Shown: positions 23,841 through 32,464 of the stretch, one piece after another
Position numbering within the stretch: position 1 is the first letter of the stretch
Layout of the letters: every line of letters begins with the position of its first letter
Assembly: GCA_947629395.1 (NCBI GenBank)
Contig: CANRDQ010000009.1
Span: forward strand, 1-38,579
Direction: 5' to 3'
DNA: 38,579 nt
From: an uncultured Bacilli bacterium
GTDB lineage: Bacteria > Bacillota_I > Bacilli_A > RF39 > UBA660
Notes under the pieces: model-generated
Seen by the model: the letters and a program-made list of their open reading frames with translations, nothing else
Told to the model about the DNA's origin: nothing
The model's database searches: none
Made by a program: the position numbers and the translations under genes

Positions 23841-23869
23841 ATTATATCATAGTTAATGTTACCTGACAA
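23841..23869 (-). promoter_or_regulatory. Promoter of the candidate 6S RNA
   Basis: Minus-strand TTGTCA -35 (23864-23869), 17-bp spacer, TATAAT -10 (23841-23846). Predicted start at the A or G of 23834-23833, seven to eight bases downstream. Confidence 0.85.
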
Positions 23870-23875
23870 GTTATT

Positions 23876-23904
23876 TTAACGCTTCTGGGACTTAAACATA
23901 AAAT
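23876..23904 (+). promoter_or_regulatory. Possible promoter of the alpha/beta hydrolase gene
   Basis: TTAACG -35 (23876-23881), 17-bp spacer, TAAAAT -10 (23899-23904), about 16 bases before the ATG. Moderate match, divergent from the RNA promoter. Confidence 0.4.
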
Positions 23905-23920
23905 ACTATGGGTGATATAA

Positions 23921-24694
23921 ATGTATTATAAAAGTAATGGTATTAAGTTATATTATGAAAAATATGGCAACAATAAAAAAAGCAAAATGTTGATTCTTCC
24001 AGGTTGGGGAAACACTAGAACTACTTTTTATAACTTAATAGATTATTTTAAAGACTGGTATGAAATTTATATAGTTGATTATCCCGGCTTTGGTAATACA
24101 AAATTTCCAAATAGAAATTTAACTATTTATGATTATACTGAATTAATTATAGATATGATACATGATTTAAAAATAAATAATCCCCTTATCATTGCCCACT
24201 CATTTGGTGGTAGAATAGCTCTTCTATTAAATGGCTTTTATAATATTAAAATTGATAGAATGATTTTTTTAGATACTGCCGGTATTAGAAAAAGTAAAAC
24301 TTTAAAATCTCGTTTTAAAACTTATCTATATAAATTCCTAAAAAAACTAAATTTATTCATTCCTAAAAAATATAAAAACTTATATCTAAAAAAATTACAA
24401 CTAAAATTTGGCTCTTCAGATTATAATAACTTACCTAATAATATGAAAGAAACATTCAAAAATATAGTTAATGAAGATTTAAAAAATTATCTTCCTTTTA
24501 TTAATAGTGAAGTATTATTAATATTTGGTGAAAATGATTTAGATACACCTCTAAAAGATGGTATCTTAATGAATAAAAAAATAAGAAACTCTGCCTTAAT
24601 AACTATACCATCATGTGGTCATTTTTGTTATATAGATGAATTCTATTTAATACGTAATATTATTTATGAATATTTAAAAGATGATTTCACTTAA
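23921..24694 (+). CDS. Alpha/beta hydrolase
   Basis: Cytoplasmic serine hydrolase of 257 aa with the usual fold order: LILPGWGNTRTTF (oxyanion region) near residue 26, nucleophile elbow IIAHSFGGRIA near residue 94, a basic lid region rich in Lys (about 125-175), the acid in LIFGENDLDTPL near 206 and the catalytic His in PSCGHFCYIDE near 233. The triad is complete. Closest in style to lysophospholipase or carboxylesterase-like proteins; substrate unknown. The ribosome site is weak (GGGTGAT). Single gene with a bidirectional terminator behind it. Confidence 0.88.
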   Translation: MYYKSNGIKLYYEKYGNNKKSKMLILPGWGNTRTTFYNLIDYFKDWYEIYIVDYPGFGNTKFPNRNLTIYDYTELIIDMIHDLKINNPLIIAHSFGGRIALLLNGFYNIKIDRMIFLDTAGIRKSKTLKSRFKTYLYKFLKKLNLFIPKKYKNLYLKKLQLKFGSSDYNNLPNNMKETFKNIVNEDLKNYLPFINSEVLLIFGENDLDTPLKDGILMNKKIRNSALITIPSCGHFCYIDEFYLIRNIIYEYLKDDFT

Positions 24695-24724
24695 AAAGAT
24701 GTTTATCAAATATAAACATCTTTT
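24694..24724. terminator. Bidirectional terminator between the hydrolase and the GT-C-like gene
   Basis: A 13-bp stem (AAAAGATGTTTAT and its complement) with a five-base loop, flanked by A-run and T-run, between convergent genes. Confidence 0.85.
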
Positions 24725-26051
24725 ATTCTAGTGTATATAAATTATAAGAAAGTATACTTCCAATCTTTTTTCCATTATCAATTACATACTTAACAACTTT
24801 CTTATCTGTTTGTTGTTCTAAATCGATTTTAGGAACTACATAAATCGCATCTTTTCTATCTTTAATAACTTTTAATAGTTTATTACTTCCATCATAGCCC
24901 CAATTACCACTATTAATTAAATCTAAATAGTTAATTGGTAAATCATTAATAATTTTTAAATAATAAGAATTATAATCTAAAAATATTACTTCTTTATTTT
25001 TGTGAATAAATTTATTTAATTTTTTAGTCTTTTGAATATAAACTTTTGAAATATTTCTATATTGAAAATTATTTAAATCATTTGGAAAAACTAAATTATT
25101 AAGACTTTTATAATTACTAAAGAAAGTAATTAACCCTATACCTATAATTGAACAAATAGTAATTAACATAGAATTAAGTTTTAAGTCTATATTCTTATTC
25201 ATAAATATTAGTAGTAAAAACGCTACTAAAGATATCTGAAAATGATATAAATCAAAAATTGGTAGATTAATACTATAAAACATTAAAATATAATAATTAT
25301 TTATATTATTAGGCTTCCTTTTTATAAATAATATAGTGATAATTATTAATATTATAGTACTAATAGAAAACAAATTAATTATATGTCCATTACCTGAAGC
25401 AAAATCAAACAAACCAAAGAAACATAAATCTAAAAATTGTTTATAAGAGTTAGTAAACAACAAATACAAAACAAAGATTAAGATTGGTATTAATAAACCT
25501 ATAAGTCTTTTTATTATTTTATCTTTATTCTTAAAATATAAAATACTTGGTAAAATTAAAAATATTCCTACACTTTGTTTCGTTAAAATACTAAGTCCTA
25601 AAACAAAACCTATTAAATAATCATTTTTATTATTTTTTTCCAAATAAATGAGTAATACCAATAATAGTAATAAAATTAAATTATAACTTGGATAAATAAC
25701 TGATAAAGGAAAGAATAAAAATAATATTAAATACCAAGCATTATTTTTTACTAATTTAAATAATAAGTAACATAATAAAACTAAAATAAAAGCATTTTCA
25801 ATATGTAAGATTAAACTATTATGTCCAAATATATAAAATAAGATAGAATATATAAAAGGAGAAAAAGGTGTTATTACCATATTAAAATCTAAATATGGAA
25901 TCTCACCTTTAAATAAACTATAACTAAATCCATAATTCCATAGTTCATCAGCATTCATTTCTTGAACAAATATATTCCAAAATAGAAACAAAATAAATAA
26001 CAAACTATATTTTAATATTGTTTTATAATTTTTTTGTATATATTCACCCAT
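24723..26051 (-). CDS. Polytopic membrane protein, GT-C-like glycosyltransferase
   Basis: Integral membrane protein of 442 aa with about ten hydrophobic segments, the first at residues 14-29, followed by an extracytoplasmic loop containing MNADELWNYGFSYSLFKGE. An acidic Asp-Glu pair in the first large loop is the hallmark of GT-C glycosyltransferases that use polyprenyl-linked sugars (PMT/ArnT-like). The C-terminal 120 residues form a soluble domain (NKEVIFLDYNSYYLKI). Acceptor and donor are unknown; cell-surface glycan or protein modification is likely. Third in an operon behind rmuC, 13 bases apart. Confidence 0.75.
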   Translation of the reverse strand: MGEYIQKNYKTILKYSLLFILFLFWNIFVQEMNADELWNYGFSYSLFKGEIPYLDFNMVITPFSPFIYSILFYIFGHNSLILHIENAFILVLLCYLLFKLVKNNAWYLILFLFFPLSVIYPSYNLILLLLLVLLIYLEKNNKNDYLIGFVLGLSILTKQSVGIFLILPSILYFKNKDKIIKRLIGLLIPILIFVLYLLFTNSYKQFLDLCFFGLFDFASGNGHIINLFSISTIILIIITILFIKRKPNNINNYYILMFYSINLPIFDLYHFQISLVAFLLLIFMNKNIDLKLNSMLITICSIIGIGLITFFSNYKSLNNLVFPNDLNNFQYRNISKVYIQKTKKLNKFIHKNKEVIFLDYNSYYLKIINDLPINYLDLINSGNWGYDGSNKLLKVIKDRKDAIYVVPKIDLEQQTDKKVVKYVIDNGKKIGSILSYNLYTLE

Positions 26052-26064
26052 ATACTTCTCCTGT

Positions 26065-27144
26065 TTATAACTGTTCTACATCATCATGTTCTAATTGTCT
26101 TACTTCTACTTTATTAATACTTTCAAATTTCTTAGTAATTTTTTCTGTAGTAATTGATAAATTATCTACATCTTTATTAACAGTTTGAATACTTCTACTT
26201 AATTTATCCCAACGTTCTTTATAACGTAAGAATTCAAGTCCTAACTTATTAAGTTCTTCATGAATAATACTTGTATATTTATCTCTTTCAATATTTTTAA
26301 TTATCATTTCTACTACTGTTAAAGTTGAAATTAAAGTTGTTGGTGAAGTAATCCAAACTTTTCTTTTATAGGCATAATCAATTATATCTGGATGATAAGC
26401 ATTTATTTCCGCAAAAATAGCTTCAGCAGGTAAAAACATAATTGCTTGATCAGCTGTTTCTCCTGGAATTATATATTTACTACTAATTGCGTCAATATGT
26501 TTTTTAACATCACTTTTAAACATCTTTTCATAGTTTTCTCTTTCCGCTCTACTGAGATTCTTATCAACCATCATTTGATAATTTTCTAGTGGGAATTTAG
26601 AATCTATCGCTATAGTCCCTAATGGTTCTGGAGCGAAAACTACACTATCAGCGATAACCCCTGTAGAAAGTTTATATTGTAAACGAAAAATATTATCATT
26701 TCTTTCTCCAAATACACTTGTTAAAATATGTTTTAAATTAACTTCTCCAAATATACCCCTACTTTTCTTATCAGTTAAAATACTTTGTAAAGATACTATA
26801 TCTGTTGATAAAGTTTCAATTTTCTTTTGAGCTTCATCTATTTTACTAAGTCTTGTAAGAACATCTGTAAAAGTCTTATTTGTTTTTTCAAAGTTTTGAT
26901 CAAGTCTTTCATTAACTTTTTCATTAATAAGAATTAATCTTTTTTCCAATTGTTCATTTAAACCAACAAAATCTTTATTAATATCACGACTTAAATCATT
27001 TTTAAAGTCTCCCATTTCTTTCATCATATTAACTTCTAATCTAGTTATCTTATCTGTAAGTTTACCCTCATTAATATTTTTAAATAATGATATAACCCCT
27101 ATAATAATTAATACTACTAATAATCCAATAATAATATAATCCAT
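26065..27144 (-). CDS. rmuC: DNA recombination protein RmuC
   Basis: RmuC limits recombination at inverted repeats and has a nuclease-like core. In 359 aa: one N-terminal membrane anchor (IIIGLLVVLIIIGVISLF), a coiled coil (about 25-125), then the core with GIFGEVNLKHIL near 135, VIADSVVFAPEP, AIDSKFPLENYQ near 180, QAIMFLPAEAIFAEI near 230 and VWITSPTTLISTL near 260. AGGAGG precedes the ATG. Second gene of an operon whose promoter contains a LexA box, suggesting DNA-damage induction. Confidence 0.93.
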   Translation of the reverse strand: MDYIIIGLLVVLIIIGVISLFKNINEGKLTDKITRLEVNMMKEMGDFKNDLSRDINKDFVGLNEQLEKRLILINEKVNERLDQNFEKTNKTFTDVLTRLSKIDEAQKKIETLSTDIVSLQSILTDKKSRGIFGEVNLKHILTSVFGERNDNIFRLQYKLSTGVIADSVVFAPEPLGTIAIDSKFPLENYQMMVDKNLSRAERENYEKMFKSDVKKHIDAISSKYIIPGETADQAIMFLPAEAIFAEINAYHPDIIDYAYKRKVWITSPTTLISTLTVVEMIIKNIERDKYTSIIHEELNKLGLEFLRYKERWDKLSRSIQTVNKDVDNLSITTEKITKKFESINKVEVRQLEHDDVEQL

Positions 27145-27154
27145 AAAAATCCTC

Positions 27155-27733
27155 CTAATCTATATCTAATTTTCTACTTACATATTTGGAACACATATAA
27201 GCCATCACTAACATTACCAATACTATAAATATTGTTTTTATATTAGTCATACTTGTTATTAAACAAGCACCAACAAATCCCCAAAAATAAACTATGAAAA
27301 CTTTTCCTATTATATTTGCCAATAAAAATTTCTTATTGTCCATATTTACAAATCCTGAAGCAAAGTTAATTAAACATGATGGTGTAAACGGTAAAGAAAT
27401 AATTATGACTAAATATGTAAAGGGAATATTTTCAATTTTACTTTTCCAAACATTCAATATTCTTTTACTTTTAGTAGATAACAATTTTAATATTAATTTA
27501 TTAATAATTGTTTTACTAATAAAAAAAGAAAGATAACAACCCATTACAGTTGCACTCCAAGAAATAATAAATCCAAAGAAAAATCCATAAGCATTAATAT
27601 TCAAAGTAATAAAAAGACTAAGTGGTAACATTGGAAATATTGCTTCTAAAGATATTAAAAAAATATTTGGAACTATTCCTATACTTTTAAATATATTTGT
27701 GAACAACTCAATATAATTTAGAATTAAATCCAC
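27155..27733 (-). CDS. VTT/DedA-like membrane protein (TVP38/TMEM64 family)
   Basis: Integral membrane protein of 192 aa with about five to six hydrophobic segments. The VTT signature is visible in SLEAIFPMLPLSLFITLN near residue 28, GFFFGFIISWSATVMGCYLSF near 50, and LPFTPSCLINFASGFVNM near 115. The family handles lipid scrambling or membrane homeostasis. The start is GTG at 27733, the only sensible start in frame, with a modest AGGATG site. First of an operon with rmuC (ten bases) and the GT-C-like gene. Confidence 0.85.
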   Translation of the reverse strand: MDLILNYIELFTNIFKSIGIVPNIFLISLEAIFPMLPLSLFITLNINAYGFFFGFIISWSATVMGCYLSFFISKTIINKLILKLLSTKSKRILNVWKSKIENIPFTYLVIIISLPFTPSCLINFASGFVNMDNKKFLLANIIGKVFIVYFWGFVGACLITSMTNIKTIFIVLVMLVMAYMCSKYVSRKLDID

Positions 27734-27810
27734 TATATCACATCCTATTTTATTTTATAAAATGTTTTATTTATATATGCCATTTACTCTAATAGAATGT
27801 TACTATAACA

Positions 27811-27839
27811 ATCATATCAAACAAACTGATGTTCGTCAA
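27811..27839 (-). promoter_or_regulatory. LexA-controlled promoter of the VTT-rmuC-GT operon
   Basis: Minus-strand TTGACG -35 (27834-27839), 17-bp spacer, TATGAT -10 (27811-27816), with a leader of about 70 bases before the GTG. Confidence 0.75.
27822..27835 (-). promoter_or_regulatory. LexA box in the rmuC operon promoter
   Basis: Minus-strand CGAACATCAGTTTG, a full match to CGAAC-N4-GTTYG, lying between the -35 and -10. Same geometry as the operator in front of the 53-aa gene. Confidence 0.75.
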
Positions 27840-27861
27840 CGACAAATTACTTAAAAATGTA

Positions 27862-27885
27862 AAAAGATTGACTAATCAATCTTTT
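27862..27885. terminator. Terminator after the rhodanese gene
   Basis: AAAAGATTGA-CTAA-TCAATCTTTT, a 10-bp stem with a four-base loop overlapping the rhodanese stop, with A- and T-runs on both sides. Confidence 0.85.
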
Positions 27886-28183
27886 AATTCATCCTAGTTT
27901 CATATTCAAAGAAACCACCATTAATATTAATTACTTTATAGCCAAGTTCTGTAAGCTTTTTACATGCTTTAACACTTTGACTTCCATACTGACAAAACAA
28001 ATAATATATTTCATTTTTATCCAAATATTTATCAGGCATCATTAATAAAAAATTAATTGGAGCATTTATAGCACCAGGTATTGTTTTTGTTAAAAACTGA
28101 TAATTATCTCGTAAATCTATTAAATTAACTTTCCTTACTGATAGTATTTCTTTTAAATCTTCTATGTTAATAGATCTAACCAT
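27884..28183 (-). CDS. Single-domain rhodanese-like sulfurtransferase
   Basis: Transfers sulfane sulfur via a cysteine persulfide. In 99 aa: NLIDLRDNYQFLTKTIPGAINAP is the typical N-terminal part, the active-site loop reads FCQYGSQSVKACKKL (catalytic Cys near residue 64) and VININGGFFEYE is the C-terminal signature. GAGGTGG precedes the ATG. Isolated between two terminators. It could supply sulfur to an E1/carrier pathway, but no physical link is visible. Confidence 0.9.
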   Translation of the reverse strand: MVRSINIEDLKEILSVRKVNLIDLRDNYQFLTKTIPGAINAPINFLLMMPDKYLDKNEIYYLFCQYGSQSVKACKKLTELGYKVININGGFFEYETRMN

Positions 28184-28210
28184 TTATTCCACCTCATTAT
28201 ATTATATGAA

Positions 28211-28238
28211 AAAAATTCCTAAAAGTTTAGGAATTTTT
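28211..28238 (-). terminator. Terminator at the end of the type IV secretion-like cluster
   Basis: A 12-bp AT-rich stem (AAAAATTCCTAA and its complement) with a four-base loop, followed on the minus strand by a T-run, directly after the stop of the 394-aa gene. Confidence 0.75.
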
Positions 28239-29421
28239 ATCTAATAATGTATGGATCTTTTTCTGTTCCAGAACCACTCTTATACATTGCTCTATTTGAT
28301 AATTTAACTGTTGGTCTTATATATGACATTGATGATGCATAAGTTTGAGTAATGTTACCATTACGATCTACTTTATAAACATTAAATGTATTAGAGGCAT
28401 CAGCTGTAATTAACCACCAATTATAATCAACAATTAAATAATTATAATTTTGACAAGATTTTGAAAGTGGACTAATACATTCTGCATCTGTACTAGCATT
28501 TAAATAATCAGACATAGTTAACATACCAATCATTTGATTTTTGATTACTTGACCACATTCAGCAGAGTTGTTATTAACAACATAATCAACTCCTCTTTTA
28601 CCAACACATAAATCAAATGGTACTAATTTTTCTTTTACTTCTTTTGGGAAGATTTTTCCCTCTCCATAGAATAATGAAGAGTCAGATTTATAATATAGTT
28701 TTAATGATTCTCTAATTCTACTTACATTAAAATCATTAACTCCAGAATTGTAACCTTTAATACTATTATAACGGTCATCCCAAACAACAGATAATGTTTT
28801 CTCTTTATCAGTACGTGTTAATAACATTTCATTATTAGAATCTACTTTAACGATTCTCCACATATTATTACCTAATTTTATATAGTTGTTAACATCTGTA
28901 CCACGGAAAACATATTCTCCATTTAAGTTATATAATCCATCTCCACTAGCTACAATTTTTTTATCATCAACTACTTTAGCATAAAGCTCTGATGTTTGAT
29001 ATTCTTTACCACAACTTAAATATGGTGTATATACAAATTTATCGTTAATCTTTTCAACAGTAACACGTCCAGAATCACATTTTGTATCTTCACCTAAATA
29101 TTCACTAAAATCTTTCATGTATTCATTCGCAATTAATGTTCTAGCTTCAATACCAGCATTTTTAGTATTTTCTCCAGGTAATCTGTTTTTATGTTCAGAA
29201 TAATACTGTTCAGCAGCTTGTTTCATAATAGCTTCTACTTGTTCATAAGATCTTTTAGGATTAACTATTAAAGATAGTACAAACATAACCAAAAGGAACG
29301 CAACTACTCCAATTACAACAAATATTGCATATTTCTTGATTTTACTACTTAACTCACTTTTTGGTTTTTCAGGTTTTGGAGTTTCTTCATTAGAGTTTAC
29401 TAATTTTAAATTCATATTCAT
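28237..29421 (-). CDS. Membrane-anchored surface protein of the secretion cluster (394 aa)
   Basis: A Lys/Glu/Pro-rich cytoplasmic start of about 30 residues, one membrane segment (YAIFVVIGVVAFLLVMFVLSL, about 32-52), then a long outside part. That part has at least seven cysteines (CDSGR, SCGKEY, DLCVGK, AECGQ, AECIS, KSCQNY), probably disulfides, and tandem beta-rich motifs (NNMWRIVKVDSNNEMLLT; YNWWLITADASNTFNVYKV). The end reads GTEKDPYIIR. I cannot assign a known family. It is downstream of virD4 (33 bases), before a terminator, and may be a surface adhesin or pilus-like part. Confidence 0.75.
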   Translation of the reverse strand: MNMNLKLVNSNEETPKPEKPKSELSSKIKKYAIFVVIGVVAFLLVMFVLSLIVNPKRSYEQVEAIMKQAAEQYYSEHKNRLPGENTKNAGIEARTLIANEYMKDFSEYLGEDTKCDSGRVTVEKINDKFVYTPYLSCGKEYQTSELYAKVVDDKKIVASGDGLYNLNGEYVFRGTDVNNYIKLGNNMWRIVKVDSNNEMLLTRTDKEKTLSVVWDDRYNSIKGYNSGVNDFNVSRIRESLKLYYKSDSSLFYGEGKIFPKEVKEKLVPFDLCVGKRGVDYVVNNNSAECGQVIKNQMIGMLTMSDYLNASTDAECISPLSKSCQNYNYLIVDYNWWLITADASNTFNVYKVDRNGNITQTYASSMSYIRPTVKLSNRAMYKSGSGTEKDPYIIR

Positions 29422-29454
29422 AAACTTCTACCTCTTTCTTTATCATATATAATC

Positions 29455-31575
29455 TTAATCATCAAAGAAATCATCAAAAAATTCTTCTTTTTCATCTTCT
29501 AGAATTATTTCATTATCAAGTGAAACAGTTGGTTTAAGTGGTTTAAATTCTTGAGATTGTTGTTTAGGTTTAGGTGCAACTTTCTTATTATCACGATCAA
29601 TTTCAGCTTGATTACGTTTTTCTTCTTCTTCAAGTTCTGCAATTCTAGCATCAATTTTTCTTACTAATTCATCCATATCAGACTCAGCTAACACTGGCTT
29701 AGGTCTAAATTGTGGTGGCATTTGTTGTGGTTGTGCCTGTGGTTGAGGTCCAGCCATATTTCGCATATCAGGTGGTAAGAACGGTGGCATTCCACCCATC
29801 ATTCCTCCTCCCATAGGAGCAGCTGGTTGTGGAGCTCCTGATGCTCCTCCATTCAACATCTGCATTAATTTCTTTTGTCTTGCTTCATTTACAAATGTTT
29901 TTAAATCAAAGACATGAACAGGTTGTTTTTCTCTATGAGGATAAGTTGCTTTAGGATATTTTTTACCCCAATCAATCATAAAGTCAGGTGTTTGCTTAAC
30001 TTTAAATGGTTGTTTTCTCATACGAAGAATGATTGTTTCAAATTGTTTCATTCTTTGAAGATCACTTACTGTAACAAGTGGTGTAGATGCTGTTTTATCA
30101 TCTTTCTTAGATTTTTCTTCACCACACATCTTAGATATTTCTTCTAGAGCAGAAAGTTCTGCTGAAATTAAATAAATAATATTACCACAGTTACCTTTGA
30201 TAGTTTCGGCATCTTCTTTACCATATACACTATCAAGTTGAGCATAGTTTTGAATAATAAATGTAAATCTAATATGTCTACTACGTGCTGCTGTAATCAT
30301 TGTAGTAACATCTTTTAATGGTGGCATATTAGCAAACTCATCTAGTAAGAAATTAGTTCTAACAGGAAGTTCTCCACCATTATCTTGAGCTACACCTATT
30401 AATGTTTCATAACATTGTTTCAATAATATAGTAACTAATGAGTGATAAGTCTTCTTTTCATCTTGTACAATGATAAATAAAGCAGTCTTTTGTTTACCAA
30501 TTGTAGAAAGATCCAAATCACTATAAGATAACATTTCACTTAAGTTTTCACGTGAAGCAAATAATTTTACTTTTTGACGGAAAACAGATAAGATACTACC
30601 TTTTGTATCTGTTGGAGCATTAATAGTTGATGAAGCATTAACTGCCGCACTAGAAGCAGGATCTTTACCTTCAAAGTATGCTTGGATATAAGTTGTATTA
30701 GCAAACTTTTCTTCTCCAACGGTAGTCATTAAATTAATACTATTTATATTTACTTCTTCTTCTTTAGCATCTTCAAATAATCCAAGAGCTACTCCTGAAA
30801 AATAATCTGCAGATGTTTTTTCCCAAAAGGGATCACTATTATTACTTGTTTCATCATACAAAATGTTTTGAGCTAAGTCATCTAGTAATTCGATAGACTT
30901 ATCTGAATTACCATTCTTATACATCTTATAAGGAAGTGAAAGTGGATTCCACGCATTTCCTTGTTGAGGATCACGGAAGTTTAATACAAAAATATTATAT
31001 CCCTTATCCTTAAGCATTTCTGCTGTAGCTTCATAAATTTCACCTTTAGGGTCGGTAATAATCATACTTTCCCCTGCTTTAGCTAATGATTTTACTTGTG
31101 GTTTAATAACTGTTTGTGTTTTACCACTACCAGTAGAACCAATAACTAAAGTATGGTATTCACCATTATCAACCCACATCTCATTTTCCTTTAAAATTAA
31201 AGGAACTCCTGCTGCCTCACTATGTTCAGCATTTACTTTAACACATTCAAGTTCTTCTTGAATTTCTCTATCTTTAGCCCAACGGCTATATCCTTTATCT
31301 TTTTTTTCTGCTGAAAAACCAAATCCCTTATCCATTTCAAAGAAAGTTGATTTAACACTAAATAAAAGTATTCCTAAGGCAATTATATAAAATACTAAAG
31401 TACTCATTATTACTTCTGGATTAAAAGCTGGTAGAGGATTTATTCCTGAAAGTAGTCCATCCTTTGAAAATGTGTAGATATTAGCTACACAAATACAAAC
31501 TACATAAAACATGAATATTGCAAAAACTAAAAATATAATAATATCTTCTCTATCTGCCCTAAACTTTAACTTCAT
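29455..31575 (-). CDS. virD4: VirD4/TraG-type coupling ATPase
   Basis: Type IV secretion coupling protein that brings substrates to the channel. In 706 aa: two N-terminal membrane segments (about 11-34 and 53-73), Walker A IGSTGSGKT near 147, ITDPKGEIYEATAE near 172, Walker B LLDEFANMPPLKDV near 412, and IIQNYAQLDSVYG near 445. The C terminus (about 575-706) is Pro/Gln/Met-rich then acidic (FFDDFFDD at the end) and may bind substrate. AGAGGCG precedes the ATG; a possible promoter (TAGACA, 18 bp, TATAAT) lies just upstream at about 31590-31620. Confidence 0.93.
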   Translation of the reverse strand: MKLKFRADREDIIIFLVFAIFMFYVVCICVANIYTFSKDGLLSGINPLPAFNPEVIMSTLVFYIIALGILLFSVKSTFFEMDKGFGFSAEKKDKGYSRWAKDREIQEELECVKVNAEHSEAAGVPLILKENEMWVDNGEYHTLVIGSTGSGKTQTVIKPQVKSLAKAGESMIITDPKGEIYEATAEMLKDKGYNIFVLNFRDPQQGNAWNPLSLPYKMYKNGNSDKSIELLDDLAQNILYDETSNNSDPFWEKTSADYFSGVALGLFEDAKEEEVNINSINLMTTVGEEKFANTTYIQAYFEGKDPASSAAVNASSTINAPTDTKGSILSVFRQKVKLFASRENLSEMLSYSDLDLSTIGKQKTALFIIVQDEKKTYHSLVTILLKQCYETLIGVAQDNGGELPVRTNFLLDEFANMPPLKDVTTMITAARSRHIRFTFIIQNYAQLDSVYGKEDAETIKGNCGNIIYLISAELSALEEISKMCGEEKSKKDDKTASTPLVTVSDLQRMKQFETIILRMRKQPFKVKQTPDFMIDWGKKYPKATYPHREKQPVHVFDLKTFVNEARQKKLMQMLNGGASGAPQPAAPMGGGMMGGMPPFLPPDMRNMAGPQPQAQPQQMPPQFRPKPVLAESDMDELVRKIDARIAELEEEEKRNQAEIDRDNKKVAPKPKQQSQEFKPLKPTVSLDNEIILEDEKEEFFDDFFDD

Positions 31576-31631
31576 ACTTTTCGCCTCTTTCTAACTGCTC
31601 CTATTATACTCTAATTTACTAAAATTGTCTA

Positions 31632-32450
31632 TCAATTAATACTTATATTATGAAATTTAGAATCCTTATAATTATATAAATTAAGTTTATAACTATCTTC
31701 ACCAAAATATTCACAATAACTTATTACCATTCTTTGTTTTGTTCCAATAGTTAATGCCCCTTCAAAACTAGGTAAACATAGATTATTAATATTATCTGAA
31801 TTAACTATTTTACTATAAATAGGCATAATTTTACCATCATCTACTAAAAACATAAAACTAAATATTTTATCAGATTCTTTATTTATATTTAATTTATTAA
31901 AATCTACTAAATTAGAAATGATATATAATTTTTCTTTCTTTGTATCACCATCAAAATCAATACTATATTTTTCTGAATATGATGCATTATAATCACTACC
32001 CAATTTATTCTGCTTTAAAAGTTTAAAAATTATTTTTTCATCATCTTCATTAAATTTACTAGCAGTATAATCTATATGTCTAGTACGAGAACTTCCCCCA
32101 TAACTAAACCATTTTTTATTTTTATAGCGCATCACAACATTATTAGATACATTAACAATTTCTAGTGTATTATCTATCATTTTATATTTAAATGTACCCT
32201 TATTAGTTGACCCAACAAATAAAGTATGAGAATCTTTATTATAACCTTTATCTAAAAATTCTTTTTGAGTCATACTAAACCATTGATTAGTAAATTCTCT
32301 ATAAAGTAAATATTCATCTGTACTTAATACTAAAACCTTATAATTATCAGCTTTACTAAAAAAAGAGTATACAAGGACACTAGCTATACAAAAGAATAAA
32401 ACAACCAAAGCTACTTTTATTTTTTTTCTTATTTCTTTTCTTTTTAGCAT
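31632..32450 (-). CDS. Membrane-anchored protein of the secretion cluster, paralogue A (272 aa)
   Basis: A short basic start (KRKEIRKKIK), one membrane anchor (VALVVLFFCIASVLVYSFF), then an outside domain. It contains YSIDFDGDTKKEKLYIISN near residue 170, also seen in the next gene as YRVDLDHDGKKENIYAVSN, resembling a calcium-binding FG-GAP/EF-like Asp loop. Function unknown. AGAGGAGAGG precedes the ATG. The pair probably derives from a tandem duplication and may form an accessory part of the transport machine. Confidence 0.8.
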   Translation of the reverse strand: MLKRKEIRKKIKVALVVLFFCIASVLVYSFFSKADNYKVLVLSTDEYLLYREFTNQWFSMTQKEFLDKGYNKDSHTLFVGSTNKGTFKYKMIDNTLEIVNVSNNVVMRYKNKKWFSYGGSSRTRHIDYTASKFNEDDEKIIFKLLKQNKLGSDYNASYSEKYSIDFDGDTKKEKLYIISNLVDFNKLNINKESDKIFSFMFLVDDGKIMPIYSKIVNSDNINNLCLPSFEGALTIGTKQRMVISYCEYFGEDSYKLNLYNYKDSKFHNISIN

Positions 32451-32464
32451 AGTATCCTCTCCTC

